A DNA stretch of 64,000 nt, from assembly GCF_003664995.1 (NCBI RefSeq), contig NZ_JFHL01000029.1:124001-188000 (forward strand), in the 5' to 3' direction. The notes under the pieces are model-generated. The model searched no databases and was not told where the DNA came from. It saw only the letters and a program-made list of their open reading frames with translations. Positions 1 to 8,179 of the stretch are shown here, piece by piece. How positions within the stretch are numbered: position 1 is the first letter of the stretch; each line of letters starts with the position of its first letter. Source of the stretch: Mesotoga sp. BH458_6_3_2_1. Lineage in GTDB: Bacteria > Thermotogota > Thermotogae > Petrotogales > Kosmotogaceae. The position numbers and the translations under genes are program-made.

Positions 1-1520
1 TTCTCTTGGAACAGCTGAACGAGGACATTGTCAGCATGGCTTCCCGTAGAAAGGCGCTTGTAGAATACAGAGGCTCTCTCGCTGTAGGCATCTGCCCGCT
101 TCTGGATGAGAAATGCAAGAACATCGAAAATAGAAGAGATTATGAAGGATACATCGAAGGCCTTATAAACCAGCTTGCTTCGGGTGAAAGAGAGCTGTCG
201 AAAAAGATTGCAGAGGTGAAGGAAAGCCCGGCGAGACTTGGCAAACTGGCGGAAGAGAGGGCTCTTATCCTCAACACAATAGAAGAGACCGATAGAAAAC
301 TAAAGGAAAAGTCTAATCTAGAAAAAGAGAAGCTTGACCTTACGGAGAGAGTAAAGAGCTTCCTTCTCCAGCTTTCGACGATTTCCGGAGTATCAGGAGA
401 GATAGACGAGATGAGCGAGAGCGTAGAGGAAGATATTCGAAATACCTCCACCGAGCTCGAGCTCCAAAAGAAACACATTTCCACGCTCAAGAATCAGATT
501 GAAGAAAGGGATTCGCGTCTGGAAGAAATAAAGAGCAGGATCAAATCTCTCAACGAACTGAAGAAGAAGACGGAAGAAGAAGTCACTTCCCGGTCGAGCG
601 AAAGCGATGCTCAGAAAAGCAATGTCAAGGAATTTGCGGAGGAACTCCGAAAGCTTCCCGGATTGAGAGCGGAGATCGAAGAGATTCGCAGAGCGATGGT
701 TATTAACAGAAGCGATTATGAAGGATTCAACAAGTATGTGAATCTTGCTGGCTATCTCGAGGAGTACTCAAGTCTCTGCCGGGCCTCGCTCGAAAGATGC
801 AGAAAGAAGGCGGCAGAAGTGACCGGCCTCAGAAAAGAAATTATTGCTCTTGAGAAAAGCTTCGATTACGACCGTCTCGAAAAGTTGAAGGCAGGCGAGA
901 AAAAGGCCGAAGAAAGTTATGCTCTCAAACGAGACGAAACAATATCCATTGGCAGAGATATAGTTTCTCTACGGGCAGAGCTGAAGAACTTCGCAGAGAT
1001 GGAAGAAAAGAAGAAGCTCAAGAAGAGAGCCGGTGAAAAGACTTCCAGGAAAATCAAACTCTCAGAGATGATTAGAGATAATCTCAATCTTACCGGAGAG
1101 AGAATAACCGCCGGATTTCGTGATGCGATAGAGCAAAAGGCGACCCTAGACTATCAGCGAATATCAGGCACCGAAGAGTCAATAAGATGGAACGAAGACT
1201 ACGAAGTCTCAGTCAAAGCATCCGAATACGGCGACGGTAGCGTCAGAAGTTTCTCGAATCTATCTGGAGGAGAGCAAGTGTTGGTCTCTCTTTGTTTGAG
1301 AGCTGCGATGACGGGGGTACTTAGCGGGGCGAGGTTCGCCGTCTTCGATGAGCCGACATCGAATCTCGACAAGGAGAGGAAAGAGTTGCTTGCCCATTCT
1401 CTCAGAGAGCTCTTCGGCGAGCTCGATCAATCAATAATAGTTACTCACGATGACGTCTTCTCTGAAATGGCGCAGAAGGTAATAAGACTGAACGGCAGGG
1501 ATAAAGGCGAATCTGTTTGA
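1..1520 (+). CDS. sbcC: Rad50/SbcC-type DNA repair ATPase, 3' part
   Basis: The reading frame is open at the left window edge, so only the C-terminal ~500 residues are seen. Most of it is charged heptad-type coiled coil. The end carries the ABC/SMC ATPase set: signature motif NLSGGEQVLVSL, Walker B FAVFDEPTSNLD, and the switch histidine in IIVTHDD. This is the C-terminal ATP-binding half of a Rad50/SbcC protein, which with Mre11/SbcD processes DNA ends. A Cys-Pro...Cys pair (CPLLDEKC) near the left edge could be a changed zinc-hook region, but its spacing is six residues between cysteines rather than CxxC, so hook function is uncertain. The next gene starts 16 bases downstream, so the two may be cotranscribed. 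An SMC-like protein of another class is the alternative. Confidence 0.8.
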   Translation, partial: LLEQLNEDIVSMASRRKALVEYRGSLAVGICPLLDEKCKNIENRRDYEGYIEGLINQLASGERELSKKIAEVKESPARLGKLAEERALILNTIEETDRKLKEKSNLEKEKLDLTERVKSFLLQLSTISGVSGEIDEMSESVEEDIRNTSTELELQKKHISTLKNQIEERDSRLEEIKSRIKSLNELKKKTEEEVTSRSSESDAQKSNVKEFAEELRKLPGLRAEIEEIRRAMVINRSDYEGFNKYVNLAGYLEEYSSLCRASLERCRKKAAEVTGLRKEIIALEKSFDYDRLEKLKAGEKKAEESYALKRDETISIGRDIVSLRAELKNFAEMEEKKKLKKRAGEKTSRKIKLSEMIRDNLNLTGERITAGFRDAIEQKATLDYQRISGTEESIRWNEDYEVSVKASEYGDGSVRSFSNLSGGEQVLVSLCLRAAMTGVLSGARFAVFDEPTSNLDKERKELLAHSLRELFGELDQSIIVTHDDVFSEMAQKVIRLNGRDKGESV

Positions 1521-1536
1521 ATCGGAGGTGCAGTGT

Positions 1537-2889
1537 TTGAAAACAGTACTCAAGAACATAGACTATCTTGTGACAATGAATGAAAAGAGAGAGGAGTTGA
1601 AAGGAGCTTATATCGTCGTCGAAGATGGAATAATCGTCGATGTAGGCAGGGGAACTCCTCTCTCGGGCGACGTGGAGATCGACCTCTCTGGACGGATTAT
1701 CACTCCCGGTTTTGTCAACACTCATCATCATTTTTATCAGTCGCTTTTCCGCAGCGTGAAGGAAGTCGCCTCCGCCAAGCTGTTCGACTGGCTGGTCTTC
1801 CTGTACGAGAGGTGGAAGAACCTGGACAACGAAGCGATATATGTCAGCAGCAAAGTGGCGATTTACGAGATGATGGCCTCCGGCGTGACAACAACAACCG
1901 ACATGCTCTACCTTCACCCAACGGGAAGGAAAGAGTTTATCGACAGCGAAATAGAAGCGGCCCGCAGTACCGGGGTGAGATTTCATCCCACCAGGGGCTC
2001 AATGTCTCTCTCCACAAAAGACGGAGGATTACCCCCCGACACGGTCGTGCAGAGTGAAAGAGAGATAATCGAGGACTCCGTAAGACTTATCGTGAAGTAT
2101 CACGATAGAGAGAAACACTCGATGCTGCGGATAGCTCTGGCACCCTGCTCTCCCTTCTCGGTGACTGAAGAGTCGATGGTCAGGACGGCCGAACTCGCCG
2201 GGCAATACGACGTGCTTCTTCACACACATCTCGCCGAAACGAGGGACGAAGACGATTTCTGTATCGAGAAAAAGGGATTGAGACCGGTCGATTTCATGGA
2301 AAAGGTCGGCTGGCTTAACGAGCGAAGCTGGTTCGCCCATCTCGTATGGTTAAGCGACGAAGACATAAAGAAACTTGCCGAGCATGACTGCGGCATGGCT
2401 CACTGCCCTTCCTCAAACATGAGACTTGGATCGGGAATCGCCCGTGTGAAAGAGATGAAGGAAGCTGGAATCAGAATCAGCCTTGCCGTTGACGGAAGCT
2501 CATCGAACGATACAGGAAACATGCTTCTTGAGATACGAAATGCCCTGATGCTTCAGAGAGTTCTCAAAGGAGCCGATGCCCTTTCGCCGAGGGATGTTCT
2601 GGAATTTGCGACGCTGGGTGGAGCGAAGGTCTTGAGAATGGACGACTACATCGGTTCGATCGAGCCGGGAAAGTCTGCCGACTTGGCCGCTTTCAGACTG
2701 GACACTCTCTCGATGGCCGGTGGGCTATCCGATCCGGTGGCTTCTCTCGTTCTCTGCGACCCTCACAAGAGCGACCTGGTTATGATTGACGGAAAGATCC
2801 GCGTCCAGAACGGCAGGATAGTCGATGGCGAACTCTCGGAAGTAATAAAGAGGCACAACGAAATATCTTGCAGATTGATTGAATCCTAA
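1537..2889 (+). CDS. Amidohydrolase, 8-oxoguanine deaminase / AtzB-like
   Basis: A 450-residue metal-dependent deaminase of the ATZ/TRZ (cytosine deaminase-like) amidohydrolase family. Metal-site motifs are in the usual order: NTHHHFYQSLFR (first HxH region), HTHLAETRDE, a later His in WFAHLVWL, and the Asp in AVDGSSSND. The NTHHHFYQ and VDGSxSND signatures resemble 8-oxoguanine deaminases and hydroxydechloroatrazine ethylaminohydrolases, so a purine or other heterocycle is the likely substrate; the exact one is not decided. Start choice: a frame runs from GTG 1528, but the ribosome site GGAGGTG (1524-1530) covers that codon. TTG 1537, six bases after it, is the better start and gives the family-typical beginning. 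The protein is cytosolic. Confidence 0.85.
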   Translation: MKTVLKNIDYLVTMNEKREELKGAYIVVEDGIIVDVGRGTPLSGDVEIDLSGRIITPGFVNTHHHFYQSLFRSVKEVASAKLFDWLVFLYERWKNLDNEAIYVSSKVAIYEMMASGVTTTTDMLYLHPTGRKEFIDSEIEAARSTGVRFHPTRGSMSLSTKDGGLPPDTVVQSEREIIEDSVRLIVKYHDREKHSMLRIALAPCSPFSVTEESMVRTAELAGQYDVLLHTHLAETRDEDDFCIEKKGLRPVDFMEKVGWLNERSWFAHLVWLSDEDIKKLAEHDCGMAHCPSSNMRLGSGIARVKEMKEAGIRISLAVDGSSSNDTGNMLLEIRNALMLQRVLKGADALSPRDVLEFATLGGAKVLRMDDYIGSIEPGKSADLAAFRLDTLSMAGGLSDPVASLVLCDPHKSDLVMIDGKIRVQNGRIVDGELSEVIKRHNEISCRLIES

Positions 2890-3114
2890 AACAAATCGGG
2901 TGAATTATCCAGAAATTATCGAGTGAGTTACACAAGAGGATGGCTCCCGTACACTGTCTTCATGCATTATAGTGTGAGGCCTCGTAACTCGATAGTAACC
3001 GCGATTCTTCAGTGACGATTGATTGACAACCATTAGAAAGCAGTTTTCGGCCGGTATGCGTTTTCGAATCGTTTGCTATCATCTTGAATTTCAGTTCTAA
3101 TCCTGGAGGTATAA

Positions 3115-3768
3115 ATGTCAGAGATTTATTTCTTGCGCCATGGGCAGAGTCAATCGAATGTTGAGAACCGTTTTGCGAATGGAAACGATGGTTATCCTCT
3201 GACAGATCAGGGGAGGAGACAGGCGGAAAAGGCATCCGCATTTCTGCGTTCCAGAGCGATCCGGAAGGTTTACACTTCACCGATTCACAGAGCTGTTCAG
3301 ACGGCAGAGATTGTCTGCACAAAATGGGGACTCACGCCAGTTGTGATAGATGAAATCAGAGAATTCTCAGTAGGCATCTTCGAAGGAAAGAGAATTGCCG
3401 GACAGGCCAGGGAGTTGTACGTGGATCTGAAAAAGAGATGGGCTGCCGGGGAAATGGACACAAGAATCTCGGGAGGCGAAAGCCACCGCGAGATAATCGA
3501 CAGGCTTTGGAAAGGTATTGAGTATGCTCTCGAAGGGGATGAACAGGAGCCAGTTCTCATGGTAAGCCACGGAGGGCTACTTTCCATGGCTCTTCCATAC
3601 ATGTGTGACAACCTGGATTTAACCACCTTCTATGAGCAAGAAGGTGTTTTCATAAGGAACTGCTCGGTTACTTCTGTACAAACTCGTACTGAGAATTCGA
3701 GAATTTCTCTCAGTCTTATGGAATGGGCAGACGACTCTTATCTTGATGTTTCCGAAAGGAGTTTTTAG
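3115..3768 (+). CDS. Histidine phosphatase family protein (phosphoglycerate mutase-like)
   Basis: 217 residues. The N-terminal FLRHGQSQSN holds the RHG phosphohistidine motif of the histidine phosphatase superfamily; the second catalytic His is in LMVSHGGLL near residue 155, and an acid in the SPIHRAVQTAEI to EFSVGIFEG stretch completes the site. This is the small cobalamin-pathway/broad-specificity phosphatase type (CobC/GpmB-like) rather than a glycolytic mutase. A clear ribosome site (GGAGG, about 3105) precedes ATG 3115. It stands alone, with about 225 bases on the left and about 1 kb on the right without a gene, so context gives no substrate. Confidence 0.85.
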   Translation: MSEIYFLRHGQSQSNVENRFANGNDGYPLTDQGRRQAEKASAFLRSRAIRKVYTSPIHRAVQTAEIVCTKWGLTPVVIDEIREFSVGIFEGKRIAGQARELYVDLKKRWAAGEMDTRISGGESHREIIDRLWKGIEYALEGDEQEPVLMVSHGGLLSMALPYMCDNLDLTTFYEQEGVFIRNCSVTSVQTRTENSRISLSLMEWADDSYLDVSERSF

Positions 3769-4701
3769 AGTTCTAAATTCCATTGGGACGATTTTCAGAT
3801 GAAATCATAAGGCGAGGAATCACCTCAATAGAAATTCCTACCTTAGATATTGACCACACGTACTTCTGGCCTCTTTCTTATCTGGCACTTGAATAGAACG
3901 AACATATGTCCATTCTATGTGCTGGCGAATGGGAAAGTCACACGCCCTAAGAATGCACATGATTGAGAGGTAATTATGAAAAGCCAAACAGAGGATAATA
4001 CTTTGGCGTGTCTTTCCTGTTCTTCGCTCTCTCAGAAACTGAGTTATACGAAGATCACTTCCTCTTAGTTAGACATTTCACAAGATTGGATCGGCAATAA
4101 TTGTGTTGCTCAGTTTCCAGAGTCGCAGCGCAAAGAAGAGGAAGAGTGTCTATACAAGAGGCAGGAAGGATCTCTCTTCCTTCCTGCCGTTAGGGTGTGT
4201 GAGTGGAACAGTTGCATGTTCTATGTTGCAAGAAATAAACGTTGCCCGTCAAAGGTCCACCGTCCTCGGGAAAGGCTTTACGCTTAAGAGCGGGGAACTC
4301 GCTGATCGCTGTGAAGAACAGTTCCATGTTGTCTGTTCCAAGTTCCAAGTAATGAGAGTGGCAGTGCCTCTGAGTACCCGCTATTCGGTGTTCGCTGCAA
4401 GCTGACTTCAAGAATTCGTATACGTTAGGAAGCAATGCTAGAACCCTTCATCTCCTCAATCCTGATCCAAACCCCCTTGGGATACTTGCTGTCTCGTTTC
4501 GTTGGCGTCTCTCCCTCCCTCTGCCTTTTCAGCTACCTGTGATCAAGTATTGATTTTGACTCTTCAGTGGAATTGCGATCGATTCAGCTGTAGAGGACAA
4601 AGGACACGGACTGTGTTCTTGGAAGCTTTCTTGCTGCGCATGATACAAGAAGAGTCACTTCAGTTGCTTTTAGATCTCCTCAAAAAATATTTCGGTGAGA
4701 C
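3769..4701. other. Long gene-free stretch with a dispersed-repeat copy
   Basis: About 930 bases without a convincing gene. Short frames at 4103-4405 and 4502-4705 lack ribosome sites and resemble no family. The middle holds a self-complementary GGAAGGATCTCTCTTCCTTCC-like segment near 4163-4183, followed by a sequence shared with 11186-11276 (listed separately). The texture, with several near-repeated gttccatgtt/ttccaagt strings, suggests decayed repeat or gene-remnant DNA. Confidence 0.6.
4184..4266 (+). repeat. Dispersed intergenic repeat, copy A
   Basis: Begins CTGCCGTTAGGGTGTGTGAG and continues with CAGTT, ATGTTGCAAG, AAAT, GTC, AAAG and GTCCAC in the same order as copy B at 11186-11276. 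The match is imperfect, with small gaps. Both copies are preceded by an AGGCAG...CTCTTCC segment and both lie in gene-free DNA in the same orientation. Nature unknown. Confidence 0.6.
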
Positions 4702-4740
4702 TTGACAGGCATACTATATACAAATATACTATTAGTAGAT
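4702..4740 (+). promoter_or_regulatory. Strong sigma-70-type promoter and possible metal-repressor operator before the dtxR-feoAB operon
   Basis: TTGACA at 4702-4707 is separated by exactly 17 bases from TATACT at 4725-4730, a near-consensus sigma-A promoter. Overlapping the -10 is an AT-rich inverted repeat, TACTA-T-TAGTA (4727-4737), with partial extension on both sides. Its place on the -10 of a DtxR-family gene suggests autoregulation by iron or manganese; that is inference. Confidence 0.7.
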
Positions 4741-4780
4741 ATAGCTACATTATCTGCATATGTGAAGGAGTGATTTCAAA

Positions 4781-5437
4781 ATGGGTATTTCCGAGAGTCT
4801 TGAAGATTATCTGAAGTCTGTATATCAAATACAGATTGAGAAGGACTTTGCACGCGTAAAAGATGTAGTTGAAATTCTTGGAGTCAAGACTTCTTCAGTA
4901 ATTTCTGCACTTAAGAAGCTTAGTGAGAATGGACTTGTTGACTACGAGAAGTACAGCTATATTAAGCTAACCCAGGCCGGGTTAGTGCAGGCAAGTTTAT
5001 TGTTTGAGAAACACAATTCGCTTAAGACTTTCCTTGAAGAAGTTCTGTACATTGAATCTCGCAAAGCAGACGAACTTGCGCACGGTCTCGAGCATCATTT
5101 GAATCAGGAATTGCTGACTAAGATGGAAGCTGTGACGAGGTTCTTCGCAGAGAATCCCGATCTGCTTAAGGAGATGCAGGGTTATATAGGTGAACACGAA
5201 AGGGAGTCGCAGGTTACGCTTGACAGACAGAAGAGTGGAAAGATCTACAGGGTTGAGGCTGTTAGGGGAGATCCCGAGCTAAAAAGACGTCTCCTGAGCA
5301 TGGGAGTGCTTCCAGGCACAGATATCTCACTTGAAGCAATTGCTCCGCTGGGAGACCCGATCGAGATAAAGGTGAGGGGTTATAGGTTGAGTCTTCGTAA
5401 GGAGGAGGCGAAGGCCATTGTCGTCGAGCAAATCTAA
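4781..5437 (+). CDS. DtxR/MntR-family metal-dependent repressor with C-terminal FeoA-like domain
   Basis: 218 residues. Residues ~1-65 form the winged helix of DtxR/IdeR-type regulators (ESLEDYLKSVYQI, then KTSSVISALKKLSENGLVDYEKY), followed by a metal-binding dimerisation helix region (ADELAHGLEHHLNQELLTKM). Residues ~143-218 are an SH3-like FeoA domain (VRGDPELKRRLLSMGVLPGTDI...). This three-part build is typical of iron-sensing DtxR homologues. A ribosome site GAAGGAG lies before ATG 4781. It is first in an operon with feoA and feoB, so it probably represses ferrous iron uptake when metal is plentiful, with an operator candidate over its own promoter. Manganese rather than iron sensing cannot be excluded. 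Confidence 0.87.
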   Translation: MGISESLEDYLKSVYQIQIEKDFARVKDVVEILGVKTSSVISALKKLSENGLVDYEKYSYIKLTQAGLVQASLLFEKHNSLKTFLEEVLYIESRKADELAHGLEHHLNQELLTKMEAVTRFFAENPDLLKEMQGYIGEHERESQVTLDRQKSGKIYRVEAVRGDPELKRRLLSMGVLPGTDISLEAIAPLGDPIEIKVRGYRLSLRKEEAKAIVVEQI

Positions 5438-5447
5438 CAGATTCCTT

Positions 5448-5756
5448 ATGAGCAGTATTCGTAAAGGCCAATGCAAAATAGTTGACATTTCTAGATGTGA
5501 AGCGCAGAAATCTAAGCTTCGGAGCGTCGGCCTGATTGAAAACGCTGTTGTTGATGTCATTAGGGGCTCCGCAGAGGGGATGATGATGCTTCTCGTTGGA
5601 AAATCGCGCATGGGCCTCAGTCACTTTCTTGCCAGCAAGATATTGGTTGAACCAGCGGACGAAAGAGTCTGCTTCGTAATAGGAGGGGAGGAGAATAATG
5701 CACCTAAAGGGCACGTTGGTAGAAGAAGACGTTATAGATGTCGTACTGGCTGGTAA
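5448..5756 (+). CDS. feoA: FeoA-like protein
   Basis: About 102 residues, SH3-like FeoA fold: KGQCKIVDISRCEAQKSKLRSVGLIENAVVDVIR, and ILVEPAD at the usual end. The frame also opens at TTG 5418 inside the upstream gene, but ATG 5448 fits the family start. FeoA assists the FeoB ferrous iron permease. Odd point: after the domain the frame runs on for ~20 residues, ending in an arginine-rich tail (GRRRRYRCRTGW) that overlaps the first 59 bases of feoB in another frame. This could be a real basic tail or a shifted stop from a frameshift near 5690. Confidence 0.8.
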   Translation: MSSIRKGQCKIVDISRCEAQKSKLRSVGLIENAVVDVIRGSAEGMMMLLVGKSRMGLSHFLASKILVEPADERVCFVIGGEENNAPKGHVGRRRRYRCRTGW

Positions 5757-7716
5757 TCCAAACGTTGGAAAAACAGCCGTTTTCAATGCCTTGACAGGGT
5801 TGCATCAGAAGACAGGCAACTGGCCTGGAGTAACCATTGAGAAGAAGGAAGGAGTCTTTTCCTGCGGGAGCACTAAGGCAAGAGTGGTTGATCTTCCGGG
5901 GATCTACGGATTGAACGCCTTTTCACTAGATGAAAGAATCTCTCGTGACTATTTGGTATCCAGTAGGCCCGACCTAGTCCTCTCAATAATTGATAGTACA
6001 AATCTACAGAGAAATCTCTATCTGACTTTGGAACTCATCGAAATGGGAGTGAACGTTGTTGTGGTTTTGAATATGCAAGACGAGCTGGAGGCCCAGGGCA
6101 TCTCGATTGATACGGAAGGCATGACCAGGACTCTCGGCTCTCCTGTCTTGTTGATTTCAGCGTTGAAACGCACCGGTATTCAGGAGCTGAAGAGCGAGAT
6201 TATCAAGAATGGAAAAGAGGGTTTGCCAAAGACAGAGAGGAAATTTCACGATCAAAGAATTGAAGAGGCACTCAGAAAGATAGAGTCGCTGATTTCCCTT
6301 TCCGAAATGGGTGATAAGTTGAACGCCCGATGGTTGTCTATAAAATTGATTGAAAGAGACCCCGAGTACAGACTCATTCTTGAGAAAGCTTCAGCCGGAA
6401 TAAAGAGCGCAGTTGATCAAATCATATCAGATCTCGAAAAATCTGTAGGAGACGCTTCCGTAGCGATAGCCCAGGAAAGGTACAGATCCATTCAGGAGAT
6501 CGATGCCAACTTTGTGAAAAAAAACACCGGAAGAATCGACTTAACAGATAGACTGGATAGAGTACTCACAAACAAGTGGCTTGGAATTCCAATCTTCTTC
6601 TTTCTCATGTGGTTAACCTTCCAGGTAACGTTTGCGATCGGGAACTTCTTCCTTGAGCAGATAGAGGCAGGGTTCGAATGGCTCTCTGAATCGGCAACTG
6701 CCTTGCTTGTGGGGAACGTGCCGGAAATCGTAGTCTCTCTTGTCTCAGACGGTATTATCGGGGGCGTGGGAAGCGTCATGGTCTTCGTTCCGAACATCTT
6801 CTTTTTGTTTCTCATGATCGGAATTCTTGAATCGTCTGGATACATGTCCAGGGCCGCCTTTGTGATGGACAGATTGATGCACAAGATAGGTCTGCACGGC
6901 AAATCTTTCATACCTATGATAATCGGTTTCGGATGCACCGTTCCAGCAATCATGGCGACAAGAACACTGGAATCCAGGAAGGACAGGATAATAACAATGC
7001 TTGTCTCGCCGTTTATGTCATGTAGCGCGAGATTGCCGATCTATCTCACCTTCGCTGCAGTATTCTTCTCAAGGCGCCAGGGAACCGTGGTATTCAGTAT
7101 CTATGTTATTGGAATTGTGGCAGCTATCACAATGGCCAGGATATTCAAGAGCACAATCCTTAAGGGAGAGACTTCGCCGTTTGTTCTGGAGCTTCCACCC
7201 TACAGACCGCCGGCAATGAGAGAAACCCTAAGATTCGCGGGAACCAAGAGCCTCATGTTCCTCAAGAGAGCCGGTACAGTGATCTTCGTCGTAGTTATTG
7301 TAATATGGGCCCTGGCCACCTTTCCTGCTGGAGTTGAGTATGGTTCACAAGAAAGCTATGCCGGCATGATCGGGTCAACCATAGCGCCACTGATGAGTCC
7401 AATGGGATTCAATAACTGGGAGAGTGGGGTTGCGGTACTTATGGGTGGTCTTGCAAAGGAGGTTGTGGTCGGAACTTATGAGACGCTGATCGGGGATGGC
7501 AATCTGGAATTGACCTTGCGCGAGTATTTCACTCCACTTTCTGCCTACGCCTTCATGCTCTTTACATTGCTATACATGCCATGCGTTGCTGTCTTTGGAG
7601 CAATCTGGAAAGAAGCTGGCGCCAAATGGGCCTTGTTCACAGTTGTTTACACAACGCTATTCGCATTCTTTGTCGCTTCGATTGTTTTTCAGATAGGCAG
7701 TTTGCTTCTTGGGTGA
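5698..7716 (+). CDS. feoB: Ferrous iron transport protein B
   Basis: 672 residues, full FeoB length. The N-terminal GTPase domain shows G1 GNPNVGKT, G3 DLPGIYGL, G4 NMQDE and G5 SALKRTG; a helical spacer follows to ~residue 285. The membrane part has the two Gate regions (for example GFGCTVPAIMATRTLESRKD, then LVSPFMSCSARLPIY) and many hydrophobic helices to the C-terminus. It is the inner-membrane GTP-dependent Fe(II) permease. A ribosome site GGAGGAG lies just before ATG 5698. It overlaps the end of feoA and is last in the dtxR-feoA-feoB operon; no clear terminator hairpin was seen after it. Confidence 0.95.
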   Translation: MHLKGTLVEEDVIDVVLAGNPNVGKTAVFNALTGLHQKTGNWPGVTIEKKEGVFSCGSTKARVVDLPGIYGLNAFSLDERISRDYLVSSRPDLVLSIIDSTNLQRNLYLTLELIEMGVNVVVVLNMQDELEAQGISIDTEGMTRTLGSPVLLISALKRTGIQELKSEIIKNGKEGLPKTERKFHDQRIEEALRKIESLISLSEMGDKLNARWLSIKLIERDPEYRLILEKASAGIKSAVDQIISDLEKSVGDASVAIAQERYRSIQEIDANFVKKNTGRIDLTDRLDRVLTNKWLGIPIFFFLMWLTFQVTFAIGNFFLEQIEAGFEWLSESATALLVGNVPEIVVSLVSDGIIGGVGSVMVFVPNIFFLFLMIGILESSGYMSRAAFVMDRLMHKIGLHGKSFIPMIIGFGCTVPAIMATRTLESRKDRIITMLVSPFMSCSARLPIYLTFAAVFFSRRQGTVVFSIYVIGIVAAITMARIFKSTILKGETSPFVLELPPYRPPAMRETLRFAGTKSLMFLKRAGTVIFVVVIVIWALATFPAGVEYGSQESYAGMIGSTIAPLMSPMGFNNWESGVAVLMGGLAKEVVVGTYETLIGDGNLELTLREYFTPLSAYAFMLFTLLYMPCVAVFGAIWKEAGAKWALFTVVYTTLFAFFVASIVFQIGSLLLG

Positions 7717-8179
7717 GCGCGTTAGGGACATTCGCCGGTTAATGATAGCTAGTCTTGTACGCAACAAATCTCAAATTACGAGAGTTACTCTTCTGGAGAC
7801 CCAACCGCGTGTTTTCGGTGTAAGTAAAGGAGATTGCGAACCGTGTGATCAAGAAAAATACTCGATCGTTGGAACTGAATTTCCCTTTTCTCGACTTGCA
7901 GGTGAAATCGTTTTCGTGAAAGTTGTTGAGCGAATTCGTATTTGCAGCACGGACCAGTGAGACTATTCGATTGCGTTTCCTGCTTAACGAATACCACCTT
8001 TCAGGCACGATAACAGGCACTCTGCTGCAATCGCTCTTCGCAGGCATTAATTGGATCGTTGGACAGATCAGAAGTGCATGGTTCAAGTCCTCTGGGCAGT
8101 GTCGATGCAATTCCGGTCAAGCGCTGGCATAACATTGCAATGGTTATTGATAGCTACCAAAGTTGGAGGAGAATGCTGA
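7717..8179. other. Gene-free stretch between feoB and the pilin genes
   Basis: About 460 bases. Only short frames without ribosome sites are present. A GGTTCAAGTCC string at ~8079 recalls a tRNA T-loop, but the flanking bases do not pair. The ribosome site GGAGGA at its right end belongs to the next gene. No promoter close to consensus was recognised. Confidence 0.5.

Noticed and set aside
1441-1986. Long antisense frame across the end of the Rad50-like gene and the amidohydrolase start
   Set aside because: Shadow of two well-supported genes on the other strand.
4103-4705. Frames of 100 and 67 codons in the stretch between the histidine phosphatase and dtxR genes
   Set aside because: No ribosome sites, unusual composition, no recognisable family, and one runs through the dispersed repeat.
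8041-8110. tRNA T-arm-like GGTTCAAGTCC string before the pilin operon
   Set aside because: Bases on either side do not pair as a T-stem, and no anticodon or acceptor arms are found around it.
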